DNA of 64,000 bases from contig JAILRO010000048.1 of assembly GCA_024698145.1 (NCBI GenBank), positions 59,555 to 123,554 on the forward strand, written 5' to 3'. The notes below the pieces were generated by a model. That model saw only the letters and a program-made list of their open reading frames with translations. It had not been told where the DNA came from and made no database searches. Shown one piece after another: positions 1 to 9,520 of the stretch. Both the position numbers and the translations under genes were made by a program. The DNA is from Lachnospiraceae bacterium. GTDB taxonomy: Bacteria > Bacillota > Clostridia > Lachnospirales > Lachnospiraceae. Position 1 is the stretch's first letter. The number at the start of each line of letters is the position of its first letter.

Positions 1-2
1 TT

Positions 3-245
3 TCAAAAAACTTAGATGCCAGAAGAAAAGAAAATGATTTATATATGAGGTATATGGGCAAAACGGTTGAGTTTTCCAATTATGTCAAACTTGTAGTTAA
101 GATGTATATAAGAAGTCTCAAAGACAAAGAATATATGTATTTTGTATGTAGTAATTGCAAACAGGTTATAAGACTTCCAAAGGGAAAAAACAAAGTAAGT
201 GTAAGATGTCCCAAATGCAGTAGCACATATGTAAAGAGAACATAA
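3..245 (+). CDS. Small zinc-ribbon protein, 5'-truncated by the window edge
   Basis: The reading frame is open from the first bases of the window to a TAA at 243-245, so the true start lies upstream; the internal ATG at 45 has no convincing ribosome-binding site. The visible C-terminal part is basic and ends in a zinc ribbon made of two CxxC pairs, CSNC and CPKC, about 20 residues apart. Small Lachnospiraceae proteins of this sort usually have N-terminal membrane helices before the ribbon, which cannot be seen here. The function is unknown. A terminator follows about 20 bases after the stop, so this gene closes the previous transcription unit. Confidence 0.6.
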   Translation, partial: SKNLDARRKENDLYMRYMGKTVEFSNYVKLVVKMYIRSLKDKEYMYFVCSNCKQVIRLPKGKNKVSVRCPKCSSTYVKRT

Positions 246-265
246 TGAAATCATAATTATAATGA

Positions 266-298
266 AAGCGGAAAATATTATATTTTCTGCTTTTTTTG
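266..298 (+). terminator. Rho-independent terminator before the heat-shock operon
   Basis: A 12-bp stem (266-277 with 281-292, one G-U pair) closes a 3-base loop and runs into a T-rich tract. It separates the zinc-ribbon gene from the hrcA promoter. Confidence 0.75.
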
Positions 299-310
299 TG
301 CACATTTATC

Positions 311-339
311 TTGACAAAGGTAATAGTGGGTGGTACTCT
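311..339 (+). promoter_or_regulatory. SigA-type promoter of hrcA-grpE-dnaK-dnaJ
   Basis: The -35 box TTGACA (311-316) is followed by a 17-base spacer and a -10 like box TACTCT (334-339). The CIRCE operator begins 11 bases downstream, the usual arrangement for HrcA-controlled promoters. Confidence 0.75.
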
Positions 340-350
340 ATATGAAGATA

Positions 351-377
351 TTAGCACTCGAAAGTAATGAGTGCTAA
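351..377 (+). promoter_or_regulatory. CIRCE operator (HrcA binding site)
   Basis: The inverted repeat TTAGCACTC (351-359), nine spacer bases and GAGTGCTAA (369-377) match the CIRCE consensus without a mismatch. HrcA binds this element and represses the operon until heat or misfolded protein occupies GroEL, the established mechanism in Firmicutes. The site lies 27 bases upstream of the hrcA start, so the operon is expected to be autoregulated. Confidence 0.97.
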
Positions 378-404
378 TAATCAAAAAGGAAAGGGGTCTG
401 ATAC

Positions 405-1436
405 ATGGAATTGGACGAAAGAAAACTGAAGATTCTCAAAGCGATTATTTCCAATTATCTGGAGACCGGTGAGCCGGTTGGTTCAAGAACCATTTCAAAG
501 TATACCGACCTTAATCTTTCCTCGGCAACTATTAGAAATGAGATGGCGGATCTTGAAGAACTTGGTTTGATCAAACAGCCATATACATCGGCAGGAAGAA
601 TCCCGACAGATCAGGGTTACAGATTGTATGTTGACCAGATGATGGTTGAGAAGGATTCCGAGATGCAGGAGATGAAGACGCAGCTTCTTGAAAGAGTCGA
701 TAAGATGGAATCAATGCTTAAGCAGGTTGCAAAGGTTCTTGCGTATAATACCAATTATGCGACGTTGGTATCGGCACCGCAATATCAGAACTCAAAGCTT
801 AAGTTCATTCAACTTTCGCAGGTTGATGAAACACAGATGCTCGCGGTTATAGTTGTTGATAACAATGTAATTAAGAATAAGTTGATTCCTTTGACAAGGC
901 CGATGGGTAATGATGAGATATTGAAGCTGAATGTTTTGCTCAATACATTTTTACAGGGTGCGTCTTTGCAGGATATCAATTTGGAAATGATTCATACAAT
1001 CAAGAATCAGGCTGGAGAGTTTGCGGATGTTATGGAAGCGATTTTCCAAGGCATAACAGAAGCAATACACGAAGCTGATGAGGTTGAGATATATACAAGT
1101 GGAACGACCAATATGCTTAAGTATCCAGAACTTGGATCTGTTGAACAAACAACTAAGTTGTTGGAAGCATTAGAGGACAGACAAGGTCTTGATGAATTGA
1201 TTGATGAAACAATACACAGTGATAACAGCAACGGAATCCAGGTGTATATCGGAGAGGAAGCTCCGGTAAAATCCATGAAGGATTGCAGTATAGTAACTGC
1301 AACCTACGAATTGGAAGAAGGTGCAAAAGGAACGATAGGAATTATCGGACCGAAGAGAATGGATTATCAGAAAGTTGTCAGTACGCTCAAGAATCTGACG
1401 GGCGAATTAGATGCAATATTTAAGAAGAAAGAATAG
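405..1436 (+). CDS. hrcA: Heat-inducible transcription repressor HrcA
   Basis: This 343-residue protein has the N-terminal winged-helix domain of HrcA (about residues 1-75, with SSATIRNEMADLEELG and the SAGRIPTDQGYR segment). The GAF-like and dimerisation region fills the rest. HrcA represses class I heat-shock genes through CIRCE. The operator lies directly upstream and the chaperone genes directly downstream, so the operon regulates itself. The length is normal for the family. The ATG at 405 has an AAAGG-type ribosome-binding site. The gene abuts grpE, with the GTG start of grpE 10 bases after the hrcA stop. Confidence 0.97.
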   Translation: MELDERKLKILKAIISNYLETGEPVGSRTISKYTDLNLSSATIRNEMADLEELGLIKQPYTSAGRIPTDQGYRLYVDQMMVEKDSEMQEMKTQLLERVDKMESMLKQVAKVLAYNTNYATLVSAPQYQNSKLKFIQLSQVDETQMLAVIVVDNNVIKNKLIPLTRPMGNDEILKLNVLLNTFLQGASLQDINLEMIHTIKNQAGEFADVMEAIFQGITEAIHEADEVEIYTSGTTNMLKYPELGSVEQTTKLLEALEDRQGLDELIDETIHSDNSNGIQVYIGEEAPVKSMKDCSIVTATYELEEGAKGTIGIIGPKRMDYQKVVSTLKNLTGELDAIFKKKE

Positions 1437-1446
1437 GGGTGAAGAG

Positions 1447-2109
1447 GTGGACGAGAATATTAAAGATACTGCCGCAGTTAATGAAGAAAAGAATGGTGTA
1501 CCTGAGGGTAAGCCGTTAGAAGAGACAGTTGAAAAAGTAGCAGATGAAGATGCAGAAGAAACAGTAGTTGATGTTAAGGAAACCAACGAGGATGCAGAGA
1601 AGAAACCTGTTAAAGGAAAGAAAGGAAGCAGACGCGGTGGTGGTAATAACAAGGCATTAGAACTTGAACTTGAGAAGCAGAAAGCTCTTACTGAAGAAGT
1701 TAATGACAGATATAAGAGACTTCTTGCAGAGTTTGAGAATGCCAGAAATCGTAATGAGAAAGAGTCAAAACACATGTATGATGTGGGAGCAAAAGAGGTT
1801 CTTGAAAAGCTTTTGCCGGTTGTTGACAATTTCGAAAGAGCGCTTATGGCAATACCTGAAGAAGACAAAGAAAGAGCCTTCGAACAGGGTGTTGATAAGA
1901 TATATAAGCAGATGATGGTAACACTTGAAGAAATTGGTGTAACACCAATGAATGCTGAAGGTGCTGAGTTTAATCCTGATTTCCATAATGCGGTTTTGCA
2001 TGTTGAGGATGAGGAATTAGGTGAGAATGTAGTAGCGGAAGAACTTCAAAAAGGATACATGTACAAAGAAGAAGTTTTAAGACATAGTATGGTTAAGGTT
2101 GCCAACTAA
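1447..2109 (+). CDS. grpE: Nucleotide exchange factor GrpE
   Basis: GrpE releases ADP from DnaK and so drives the chaperone cycle. The 220-residue product has an acidic, low-complexity N-terminus (about residues 1-60), a long helical or coiled-coil segment with AEFENARNRNEKE, and the C-terminal beta wing with NPDFHNAV, all typical. I chose the GTG at 1447 because AGGGGTGAAGAG sits just before it. An upstream ATG at 1411 would overlap hrcA by 26 bases and has no good ribosome-binding site. The gene is second in the hrcA-dnaJ operon. Confidence 0.95.
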   Translation: MDENIKDTAAVNEEKNGVPEGKPLEETVEKVADEDAEETVVDVKETNEDAEKKPVKGKKGSRRGGGNNKALELELEKQKALTEEVNDRYKRLLAEFENARNRNEKESKHMYDVGAKEVLEKLLPVVDNFERALMAIPEEDKERAFEQGVDKIYKQMMVTLEEIGVTPMNAEGAEFNPDFHNAVLHVEDEELGENVVAEELQKGYMYKEEVLRHSMVKVAN

Positions 2110-2153
2110 ACTAAATTAAAATAAAATCAAAGAGTTTTTAGGAGGAAAAAATC

Positions 2154-4004
2154 ATGGGAAAAATTATTGGTATTGACTTAGGTACAACTAATTCATGTGT
2201 AGCTGTTATGGAAGGTGGTAAGCCGGTTGTAATTAACAACGCAGAAGGCGCAAGAACAACACCATCTGTTGTAGCATTTACAAAGACAGGAGAGCGTGTA
2301 GTCGGTGAGCCTGCAAAACGTCAGGCTGTTACTAATGCAGACAAGACAATTTCTTCTATCAAGAGACATATGGGTTCAGATTATAAAGTAGCAATTGATG
2401 ATAAGAAGTATACTCCTCAGGAGATTTCAGCTATGGTGCTTCAGAAGTTAAAAGCAGATGCTGAAAGTTACTTGGGTGAGAAGGTAGATGAGGCAGTTAT
2501 CACAGTTCCTGCTTATTTTTCAGATTCACAGAGACAGGCAACAAAGGATGCCGGACGTATCGCAGGTCTTGATGTAAAGCGTATTATCAACGAGCCTACA
2601 GCTGCAGCACTTTCTTATGGTCTTGATAATGAGAACGAGCAGAAGATTATGGTATATGACCTTGGTGGTGGTACATTCGATGTATCTATCATTGAGATTG
2701 GTGATGGTGTCATTGAGGTTCTTGCAACAGCCGGTGATAACAAACTCGGTGGTGATGACTTCGATAATGTAATCACACAGTATATGTTAGATGAGTTCAA
2801 GAAGACAGAGGGTGTTGACTTATCAACGGATAAGATGGCAATGCAGAGACTTAAGGAAGCAGCAGAGAAAGCTAAGAAAGAGCTTTCATCTTCAACAACA
2901 ACTAATGTTAACCTTCCTTTCATCACTGCTACAGCAGAAGGTCCTAAGCATTTTGACATGGATCTTACAAGAGCTAAGTTTGATGAACTTACAGCACATC
3001 TTGTAGAGAGAACTTCAGAGCCTGTTAAGACAGCTCTTAACGATGCAGGTCTTACAGCTTCAGAACTTAACAAAGTACTTCTTGTTGGTGGTTCTACACG
3101 TATTATCGCTGTACAGGAGATGGTTAAGAAGCTTACAGGTAAGGAGCCATTTAAGGGAATTAACCCTGATGAGTGTGTTGCTATCGGAGCTTCAATTCAG
3201 GGTGGTAAGCTTGCCGGAGATGCAGGTGCAGGTGAAATTCTTCTTCTTGATGTTACACCTCTTTCACTTTCAATTGAGACAATGGGTGGCGTTGCTACAA
3301 GACTTATCGATAGAAATACAACAATTCCTACAAAGAAGAGTCAGATATTCTCAACAGCACAGGATAATCAGGATGCAGTTGATATCCATATAGTACAGGG
3401 TGAGAGACAGTTTGCAAGAGACAATAAGACACTTGGTCGTTTCCGTCTTGACGGTATTGCTCCTGCACGTCGTGGTGTTCCTCAGATTGAGGTTACATTC
3501 GATATCGATGCAAATGGTATTGTTAACGTATCTGCTAAGGATCTTGGAACAGGAAGAGAGCAGCATATCACAATCACAGCAGGTTCTAACATGTCTGATG
3601 ATGATATCGAAAAGGCAGTTAAGGAAGCTGCTGAGTACGAAGCTCAGGATAAGAAGAGAAAAGAAGCAGTTGAAGCAAGAAATGATGCTGATGCAATGGT
3701 ATTCCAGACAGAGAAAGCACTTCAGGATGTTGGAGATAAGCTTTCTGGTGAGGATAAGACAAAGGTTGAAGCTGATCTTGCAGCACTTAAGAGTCTTGTT
3801 GAGAGCACAGATCCTGACAACATGAGTGATTATGATGTTGAACAGCTTAAGAACGCAAGAGAGACACTTATGAACAGCGCACAGAATCTCTTTGCTAAGC
3901 TTTATGAGCAGAATGGTCCGGGAGCTAATGCCGGAACAGGAGCAGAAGGCCCTGCAGATTATTCAGAGGGCGATGTTGTTGATGGTGACTATACAGAGCT
4001 TTAA
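2154..4004 (+). CDS. dnaK: Chaperone DnaK (Hsp70)
   Basis: This 616-residue Hsp70 folds and protects proteins in an ATP-dependent cycle with DnaJ and GrpE. The ATPase domain shows [17 protein letters not shown] near the start, [25 protein letters not shown] and the GGSTRI segment. The substrate-binding domain and helical lid follow, and the tail ends in DGDYTEL. The protein is shorter than E. coli DnaK, in keeping with the known deletion in the ATPase domain of Gram-positive DnaK. A strong AGGAGG site precedes the ATG. Codons look more uniform than in neighbours, as expected for a highly expressed gene. Confidence 0.98.
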   Translation: MGKIIGIDLGTTNSCVAVMEGGKPVVINNAEGARTTPSVVAFTKTGERVVGEPAKRQAVTNADKTISSIKRHMGSDYKVAIDDKKYTPQEISAMVLQKLKADAESYLGEKVDEAVITVPAYFSDSQRQATKDAGRIAGLDVKRIINEPTAAALSYGLDNENEQKIMVYDLGGGTFDVSIIEIGDGVIEVLATAGDNKLGGDDFDNVITQYMLDEFKKTEGVDLSTDKMAMQRLKEAAEKAKKELSSSTTTNVNLPFITATAEGPKHFDMDLTRAKFDELTAHLVERTSEPVKTALNDAGLTASELNKVLLVGGSTRIIAVQEMVKKLTGKEPFKGINPDECVAIGASIQGGKLAGDAGAGEILLLDVTPLSLSIETMGGVATRLIDRNTTIPTKKSQIFSTAQDNQDAVDIHIVQGERQFARDNKTLGRFRLDGIAPARRGVPQIEVTFDIDANGIVNVSAKDLGTGREQHITITAGSNMSDDDIEKAVKEAAEYEAQDKKRKEAVEARNDADAMVFQTEKALQDVGDKLSGEDKTKVEADLAALKSLVESTDPDNMSDYDVEQLKNARETLMNSAQNLFAKLYEQNGPGANAGTGAEGPADYSEGDVVDGDYTEL

Positions 4005-4051
4005 TTTGCAACACGTCGTTTGAGTGATTAGATGAGATATAGGTGAGGAAG

Positions 4052-5218
4052 ATGGCAGAGACAAAAAGAGATTATTATGAGGTGCTTGGGGTTTCAAAAA
4101 GCGCAACAGACGCTGAACTTAAGAAAGCGTATCGTGTAATTGCAAAGAAGTATCATCCGGATATGAATCCGGGTGATGCTGAAGCAGAAGCTAAGTTTAA
4201 AGAGGCTTCTGAAGCATATAAAGTATTGAGTGATCCGGATTCAAGAGCTAAGTATGACCAGTTTGGTCACGCTGCATTTGATCCCAACAGTGGAATGGGT
4301 GGCGGATTTGGAGGCTTTGACTTCTCGGATATGGGAGATATTTTTGGAGATATCTTCGGCGACATGTTTGGTGGAGCAACAAGAAGCAGACAGTCAAATG
4401 GTCCAATCAAGGGTGCCAACATCAAGACCAGTGTTCGTGTTAAGTTTGATGAGGCTGTTTTTGGTTGTCAGAAAGAGTTGGAGCTTCCGCTTAAGGATGA
4501 ATGTGTGGTATGTCATGGTACAGGTGCACAGCCCGGTCATGATCCTGAGACTTGTCCAAAATGTAACGGTAAAGGTCAGGTTGTATTTACACAGCAGTCA
4601 TTGTTTGGTGTGGTACGTAATGTTCAGACTTGTCCTGAATGTTCGGGAACAGGTAAGGTTATCAAGTTTAAGTGTAACCAATGTTCAGGAACAGGATATG
4701 TTAAGAGCAAGAAGAAGATTCAGGTTGCTGTTCCGGCAGGAATTGATAACGGACAGAGTATCCGTATTCGTGAGAAAGGTGAGCCCGGTACGAATGGTGG
4801 CGGAAGAGGAGATTTGCTTGTTACGGTACTTGTTGACCGTCATCCTCAGTTCCAGCGTCAGGAGTATGATTTATTCTCCACAGAGCCTATTACATTTACA
4901 CAGGCTGCACTTGGTGGAACAATAACAATTAATACAATTGATGGACCGATGGAGTATGACATCAAACCCGGTACACAGACTGATACAAAGGTTAAGTTGA
5001 AGGGCAAAGGTGTTCCTACACTTCGAAACAGGACAACAAGAGGTGATCATTATGTAACACTCGTTGTTCAGGTGCCTGATAAGCTCACAGAGGAACAGAA
5101 GAGTATTCTTAACAACTTTGATGAGGCAACAGGTTCTACAGCAAGAAGATCAACTGATTCTTCGGGAGATTTCAGTTTCTCCGGTCATAAGAAAAAGAAA
5201 TCATTTGGTAAGAAATAA
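4052..5218 (+). CDS. dnaJ: Co-chaperone DnaJ (Hsp40)
   Basis: DnaJ delivers substrates to DnaK and stimulates its ATPase. The 388-residue product has a J domain (about residues 1-70) with the essential HPD in KYHPDMNPG, and a Gly/Phe-rich linker. Four CxxCxGxG zinc motifs follow ([32 protein letters not shown]), then the C-terminal substrate domains, so it is a full class I DnaJ. I chose the ATG at 4052, placed correctly behind AGGTGAGGA. The longer frame from GTG 4043 starts inside that ribosome-binding site. Confidence 0.97.
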   Translation: MAETKRDYYEVLGVSKSATDAELKKAYRVIAKKYHPDMNPGDAEAEAKFKEASEAYKVLSDPDSRAKYDQFGHAAFDPNSGMGGGFGGFDFSDMGDIFGDIFGDMFGGATRSRQSNGPIKGANIKTSVRVKFDEAVFGCQKELELPLKDECVVCHGTGAQPGHDPETCPKCNGKGQVVFTQQSLFGVVRNVQTCPECSGTGKVIKFKCNQCSGTGYVKSKKKIQVAVPAGIDNGQSIRIREKGEPGTNGGGRGDLLVTVLVDRHPQFQRQEYDLFSTEPITFTQAALGGTITINTIDGPMEYDIKPGTQTDTKVKLKGKGVPTLRNRTTRGDHYVTLVVQVPDKLTEEQKSILNNFDEATGSTARRSTDSSGDFSFSGHKKKKSFGKK

Positions 5219-5220
5219 TC

Positions 5221-5257
5221 AAAACAGCCACAAGATGTAGTGTCTTGTGGCTGTTTT
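5221..5257 (+). terminator. Terminator of the hrcA-dnaJ operon
   Basis: A perfect 15-bp stem (5221-5235 with 5243-5257) with a 7-base loop ends in a T tract. It begins two bases after the dnaJ stop and closes the CIRCE operon. Confidence 0.9.
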
Positions 5258-5272
5258 ATTGTGGGTTTTAGG

Positions 5273-5301
5273 TTGCGGTTTTGAATGTAAAAGGGTATAA
5301 T
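5273..5301 (+). promoter_or_regulatory. Probable promoter of prmA-rsmE and downstream cluster
   Basis: TTGCGG (5273-5278), a 17-base spacer and a consensus TATAAT (5296-5301) lie just after the dnaJ terminator and 60 bases before prmA. No other clear promoter was seen until 17892, so this one may drive the first part of the accessory cluster. Confidence 0.65.
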
Positions 5302-5359
5302 AAAATTTAGCGTGTTTATACGGTTATACAACAAAAACACAGTTTGAAAGGAATATAGA

Positions 5360-6352
5360 ATGAAGTGGACAAAAGTAACAATAGAAACTACAACTGAAGC
5401 AACAGATATGTTAAGTTATTTGCTTGGTGAATATGGAGTAGAGGGAATTGAAGTTGAGGATAAAATTCCTTTGTCTGAGGAAGATAAGAAGGCGATGTTT
5501 ATCGATATATTGCCTGAACTTCCACCGGATGATGGGGTTTGTTATATATCGTGCTATATTGATTTGAATGAGGATGATGACAACGATCTTGGTAACAAAG
5601 GTATTGATCTGAAAGATTTGTGTACATATATCAAGGAACAGCTAGATGATATGTCCACATACATGAATGTTGGAACGGGTAAAATATCAATCGGAGAGAC
5701 AGAAGACAAAGACTGGATTAATAACTGGAAAGAGTTCTTCCATCCGTTCAGATTAGAAGATAATATTGTTATTCAACCTACATGGACAGAGAATGCAGAC
5801 ACAAAGCCTGATGATATAATTATTAATATTGATCCCGGCACTGCATTTGGAACCGGCTCGCATGAGACTACGAAACTTTGTATATCCAACTTAAAGAAAT
5901 ATATTAATCATGATGGAAACACAACGGTATTAGATGCTGGATGTGGAAGCGGAATACTTTCGATTATTGCATTAAAACTTGGTGCATCTAAAGTTTATGG
6001 AGTTGATATTGATGAACTTGCTGTTAAGGCGAGTGTAGATAATCTTAAGTTAAATGATATCTCGGAAGATAAGTTTGAGATTGTCAAAGGTGACGTTATT
6101 GGTGATGAAGATTTTGCTAATAAAGTTGCGGAGATTGGTCAATATGATATAGTCGTTGCTAATATACTTGCGGACGTTATCATTCCATTATCTGCGGTAG
6201 TGCGAAAGTTCATGAAGCCCGGTGCTGTATTTATTTCTTCAGGTATTATCGATATGAAAGAGGAAGAAGTAAGAAAAGCACTTATTGCCAATGGCTTTGA
6301 GATTATTGAAACAACTCATCTTGGTGAATGGGTATCATTTGTTGCAAAATAG
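5360..6352 (+). CDS. prmA: Ribosomal protein L11 methyltransferase PrmA
   Basis: PrmA methylates ribosomal protein L11 using S-adenosylmethionine. The 330-residue protein has the N-terminal L11-recognition domain and a class I methyltransferase domain. That domain shows DPGTAFGTGSHETT, the SAM-binding loop VLDAGCGSGILSI and the NILAD motif that takes the place of NPPY. Its place directly after dnaJ is conserved in Firmicutes (yqeT in B. subtilis). rsmE follows after 9 bases. Confidence 0.96.
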   Translation: MKWTKVTIETTTEATDMLSYLLGEYGVEGIEVEDKIPLSEEDKKAMFIDILPELPPDDGVCYISCYIDLNEDDDNDLGNKGIDLKDLCTYIKEQLDDMSTYMNVGTGKISIGETEDKDWINNWKEFFHPFRLEDNIVIQPTWTENADTKPDDIIINIDPGTAFGTGSHETTKLCISNLKKYINHDGNTTVLDAGCGSGILSIIALKLGASKVYGVDIDELAVKASVDNLKLNDISEDKFEIVKGDVIGDEDFANKVAEIGQYDIVVANILADVIIPLSAVVRKFMKPGAVFISSGIIDMKEEEVRKALIANGFEIIETTHLGEWVSFVAK

Positions 6353-6361
6353 GAGAACGTA

Positions 6362-7114
6362 ATGTATCGATTTTTTATAGATGCCGAACAACTTAATAAT
6401 GAGTACATAAATATCACCGGAGATGATTATAATCATATTCATAATGTTTTGAGAATGAAAATTGGGGAAAATGTACTTCTTAGTGATGGCAGTGACAAAG
6501 AATACGAGGCAAGTATAGTGGAGTTTTCAGATGATGGCAATGCAGATGCTTCGGTGGTGTTAAAGATTACTGATGTTCATGGGCAAAGCAGGGAATTGCC
6601 TTCGAAGATTACTTTGTTTCAGGGTTATCCCAAAGGGGATAAAATGGAGCAGATTATTCAAAAGGCTGTTGAACTTGGAGCGTATGAAATCGTACCGGTT
6701 ATGATGAACAGATGTGTTGTAAAACTCGATGAAAAAAAGGCTGCCAAGAAGGTTGAACGACTCAATACGATTTCACTCAGTGCTGCAAAACAGTCCAAGC
6801 GAGGAATTATTCCGGAAGTAAAGTCTGTTATGACTATGAAAGAGGCGCTTTCCTATGCAAAGGAACTTGACTATGTTATAATACCGTATGAGTGCGCAGA
6901 GGGTATAGAGTACTCAAAAAAGATTATATCAGAGGCGGTAAATCATGAAAAAATAGGAGTGTTTATTGGTCCGGAGGGTGGTTTTGATACATCAGAGATT
7001 GAGTCGTTGTCAGATATAGATGGCAAGGTTATAACCCTTGGTAATAGAATTCTTAGGACGGAAACGGCAGGAATGACAGTTTTATCAATTCTAATGTATT
7101 CATTAGAACAATAA
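6362..7114 (+). CDS. rsmE: 16S rRNA m3U1498 methyltransferase RsmE
   Basis: RsmE is a SPOUT-fold enzyme that methylates N3 of U1498 in 16S rRNA. The 250-residue protein has an N-terminal PUA-like domain (YNHIHNVLRMKIGE) and the C-terminal knot with GPEGGF and LGNRILRTETAG, which bind SAM. It lies 9 bases after prmA and is preceded by AGGAG. In B. subtilis the next gene is mtaB; here the accessory cluster starts instead. Confidence 0.96.
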   Translation: MYRFFIDAEQLNNEYINITGDDYNHIHNVLRMKIGENVLLSDGSDKEYEASIVEFSDDGNADASVVLKITDVHGQSRELPSKITLFQGYPKGDKMEQIIQKAVELGAYEIVPVMMNRCVVKLDEKKAAKKVERLNTISLSAAKQSKRGIIPEVKSVMTMKEALSYAKELDYVIIPYECAEGIEYSKKIISEAVNHEKIGVFIGPEGGFDTSEIESLSDIDGKVITLGNRILRTETAGMTVLSILMYSLEQ

Positions 7115-7133
7115 TTAAGTGGGAGAGGTTACA

Positions 7134-8753
7134 GTGAAACAATCAGTAAAATTATTGGATTGCACATTAAGAGATGGTGCGTACATAACAAATTCATACT
7201 TTGGAGAAGCTGCCATATCGGGCATCATTTCCAAAATGCAGGATGCTAATGTAGATATTATCGAATGTGGTTGGTTAAAGGATGATGAGTACAAAAAGGG
7301 GACAAGTTACTATCACGTTCCTAATGATTTGTTGCAGTATATAAGAAGCAAGAACAGTAATTCGGTATATTCTGTGATGATTGATTGGGACAGATATAAC
7401 GTTGACAATCTTCCTGTATGTGACGGCAAGACAGTCGATGCTATACGAGTGGTTTTTCCACATGGAAAACATAATGAAGCGATAGCGATAGGCGATGCAA
7501 TCAGGAACAAGGGTTATAGGGTAATGTTTCAGGCTGCTAATACTTTGGCATACAGTGATGATGACTTAAAAGAACTTTCGGATTGTATGAATAAGTTTAT
7601 GCCGGATTCTGTTTCAATTGTTGATACATTTGGAGCGATGTATTTTGATGATTTAAGAAGAATAGTAGATGTACTAGATGCATCTTTGGATAAAAGTATA
7701 GAACTTGGATTTCATGCGCATAACAATCAGCAGTTGGCATTTGCTCTTTGTATAAGTTTTGCCGATATGATGAGTCGTTCGGACAGAGGAATTATTATCG
7801 ACTCAACGCTTAATGGTATGGGCAGAGGTGCAGGTAATGCAACTACGGAACTTGTAGCAGGATACCTTGAAAGAAAATGTCATGGCAATTATGACATGAA
7901 TGTAATCATGGATGCAATCGATACTTATATGCAGGGATTTTCCGAGAAATACACATGGGGATATTCAACACCGTATTTTATAGCAGGTATGTATCAATGT
8001 CATGTTAACAATATTGCATATCTTACCAAGAATCATCGTACCAACGCCCATGATATGCGTAATATTATTGCATCTCTTTCTGAAGAAGAGAGAAGACATT
8101 ATGACTATGATTTGTTAGAAGAAAAGTATCTTGAGAACCAGAATCGTATGGTGGATGATAAATCGGCAATGGAAGAATTATCCGATAGTATATCAGGCAG
8201 AAAAGTATTGCTCGTTGCACCGGGTAAGAAATCGGAGACCTGCAAGCCGGATATACAGGCATTCATTGACAATAATAGCCCTGTAATAATTGATGTTAAT
8301 GCAGTCAGTACTTATTATCCGGCGGATTATTTGTTCTTTATTAATTCGGTCAGATATAATTATGCAAAGGATGCATATACAAAAAGATTTGATGAAACAA
8401 AAAAGATATTGTTATCAAATATCAAGTCCGAGGGCAATGATGATGAGATAATTATTAATTTCAATCGTGTTGTCAAACGTGGCTGGGATCATTTTGATAA
8501 TGCTGTTATTAATTGCTTGCGCTTGCTTGGCAAACTTGGTGCAAAAGATGTATATATTGCAGGTTTTGATGAGTTTGGAACTCATTATAATGAAAGTTAT
8601 GCGGATGAGTCGTTGCCGACGATTAATCCTGATAATGATTGGGATAAATTAAATCGCGAGATTGCTGATATGTATAGGGATTTCTATTATTCAAATAAAG
8701 GACAGATGAACGTTACGTTTATTACGGAAAGTTCATTTGAAATCAAAGAATAG
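7134..8753 (+). CDS. HMGL-like aldolase with C-terminal Rossmann-like domain
   Basis: The first 270 or so residues are a DRE-TIM metallolyase barrel like 4-hydroxy-2-oxovalerate aldolase. LLDCTLRDGAY supplies the metal and catalytic Arg-Asp, FHAHNN the metal-binding histidines, and LNGMGRGAGN the closing loop. Such enzymes make or break C-C bonds next to a 2-oxo acid. A further 190 residues (about 350-539) contain KVLLVAPGKK and GAKDVYIAGFDEFG, resembling a nucleotide-binding Rossmann-type fold, which ordinary aldolases lack. I chose the GTG at 7134, five bases after GGGAGAGG; a GTG at 7119 has no such site. The substrate is unknown. It opens the accessory cluster. Confidence 0.8.
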   Translation: MKQSVKLLDCTLRDGAYITNSYFGEAAISGIISKMQDANVDIIECGWLKDDEYKKGTSYYHVPNDLLQYIRSKNSNSVYSVMIDWDRYNVDNLPVCDGKTVDAIRVVFPHGKHNEAIAIGDAIRNKGYRVMFQAANTLAYSDDDLKELSDCMNKFMPDSVSIVDTFGAMYFDDLRRIVDVLDASLDKSIELGFHAHNNQQLAFALCISFADMMSRSDRGIIIDSTLNGMGRGAGNATTELVAGYLERKCHGNYDMNVIMDAIDTYMQGFSEKYTWGYSTPYFIAGMYQCHVNNIAYLTKNHRTNAHDMRNIIASLSEEERRHYDYDLLEEKYLENQNRMVDDKSAMEELSDSISGRKVLLVAPGKKSETCKPDIQAFIDNNSPVIIDVNAVSTYYPADYLFFINSVRYNYAKDAYTKRFDETKKILLSNIKSEGNDDEIIINFNRVVKRGWDHFDNAVINCLRLLGKLGAKDVYIAGFDEFGTHYNESYADESLPTINPDNDWDKLNREIADMYRDFYYSNKGQMNVTFITESSFEIKE

Positions 8754-8776
8754 TTTGATGTACGGAGGACATTTTT

Positions 8777-9520
8777 GTGGATTTTTCAGGAAAGAACGTT
8801 ATTGTTACCGGAGCAAATCGTGGCATTGGTAAGGAACTAGTAACCAACTTTGCAAAAAATGGTGCTAATGTGTGGGCTTGTGCCAGAGAAAAGAACGAAG
8901 AGTTTGAAAACTTTATCGAGGCTACTGCCAAAGAGTTTGGCGGAAACATTACACCGGTCTATTTTGATTTGTCTGATGATAAGGCAATAACTGCCGGAAT
9001 TAAATCAATTATTGCTGAAAAGAAGACAATAGATGTTCTTGTCAATAACGCGGGAGTTGCCTACGGTGGATTATTACAGATGACACCTGTTGATAAGCTT
9101 AAAGAGGTTTTTCAGGTTAATTATTTTGCACCGGTCTTGATAATGCAACTTGTATCTAGGATAATGCAAAGACAAAAATCGGGAAACATTGTTAATATTG
9201 CATCTGTTGGTGGAATAGAAACCAATCCGGGTTATCTTGCTTATGGTTCGAGCAAAGCATCGCTTATATGGGCAACTAAATCAGTGGCGAAAGAACTTGG
9301 AATATACAATATCAGAGTAAATGCTGTAGCTCCGGGACTTACGGATACTGATATGGGTAGATTCAAATCAGAAGAAGAAATAGAGAATACTATAAAAAGA
9401 ACAGGACTTAGAAGAATGGGACAACCATCAGAAATTGCTTCGGCAGTTTTGTTTTTAGCTTCGGATGAAGCTTCATATGTCACTGGTGAAATAATGAAGG
9501 TTGATGGTGGAAGAGCATGA
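8777..9520 (+). CDS. SDR-family oxidoreductase (FabG-like), copy 1
   Basis: This 247-residue classical short-chain dehydrogenase has the cofactor loop TGANRGIGK near residue 11, the NNAG motif and the catalytic YGSSK, with the usual C-terminal GxxxVDGG ending. It should reduce a ketone or oxidise an alcohol with NAD(P)H. It starts at GTG 8777 behind CGGAGG. Its stop overlaps the start of the transketolase gene (ATGA), so the two are translationally coupled. It is a paralogue of the SDR at 13612. Confidence 0.85.
   Translation: MDFSGKNVIVTGANRGIGKELVTNFAKNGANVWACAREKNEEFENFIEATAKEFGGNITPVYFDLSDDKAITAGIKSIIAEKKTIDVLVNNAGVAYGGLLQMTPVDKLKEVFQVNYFAPVLIMQLVSRIMQRQKSGNIVNIASVGGIETNPGYLAYGSSKASLIWATKSVAKELGIYNIRVNAVAPGLTDTDMGRFKSEEEIENTIKRTGLRRMGQPSEIASAVLFLASDEASYVTGEIMKVDGGRA

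Noticed and set aside
1411..1446. Longer GrpE start at ATG 1411
   Set aside because: It would overlap hrcA by 26 bases and lacks a ribosome-binding site, whereas GTG 1447 has a good one.
2615..3073. Open frames of 100-230 codons opposite or out of frame with dnaK, dnaJ, glycosyltransferase and LRR genes
   Set aside because: They lie wholly inside well-supported genes, have no ribosome-binding sites and look like shadows of the coding strand.
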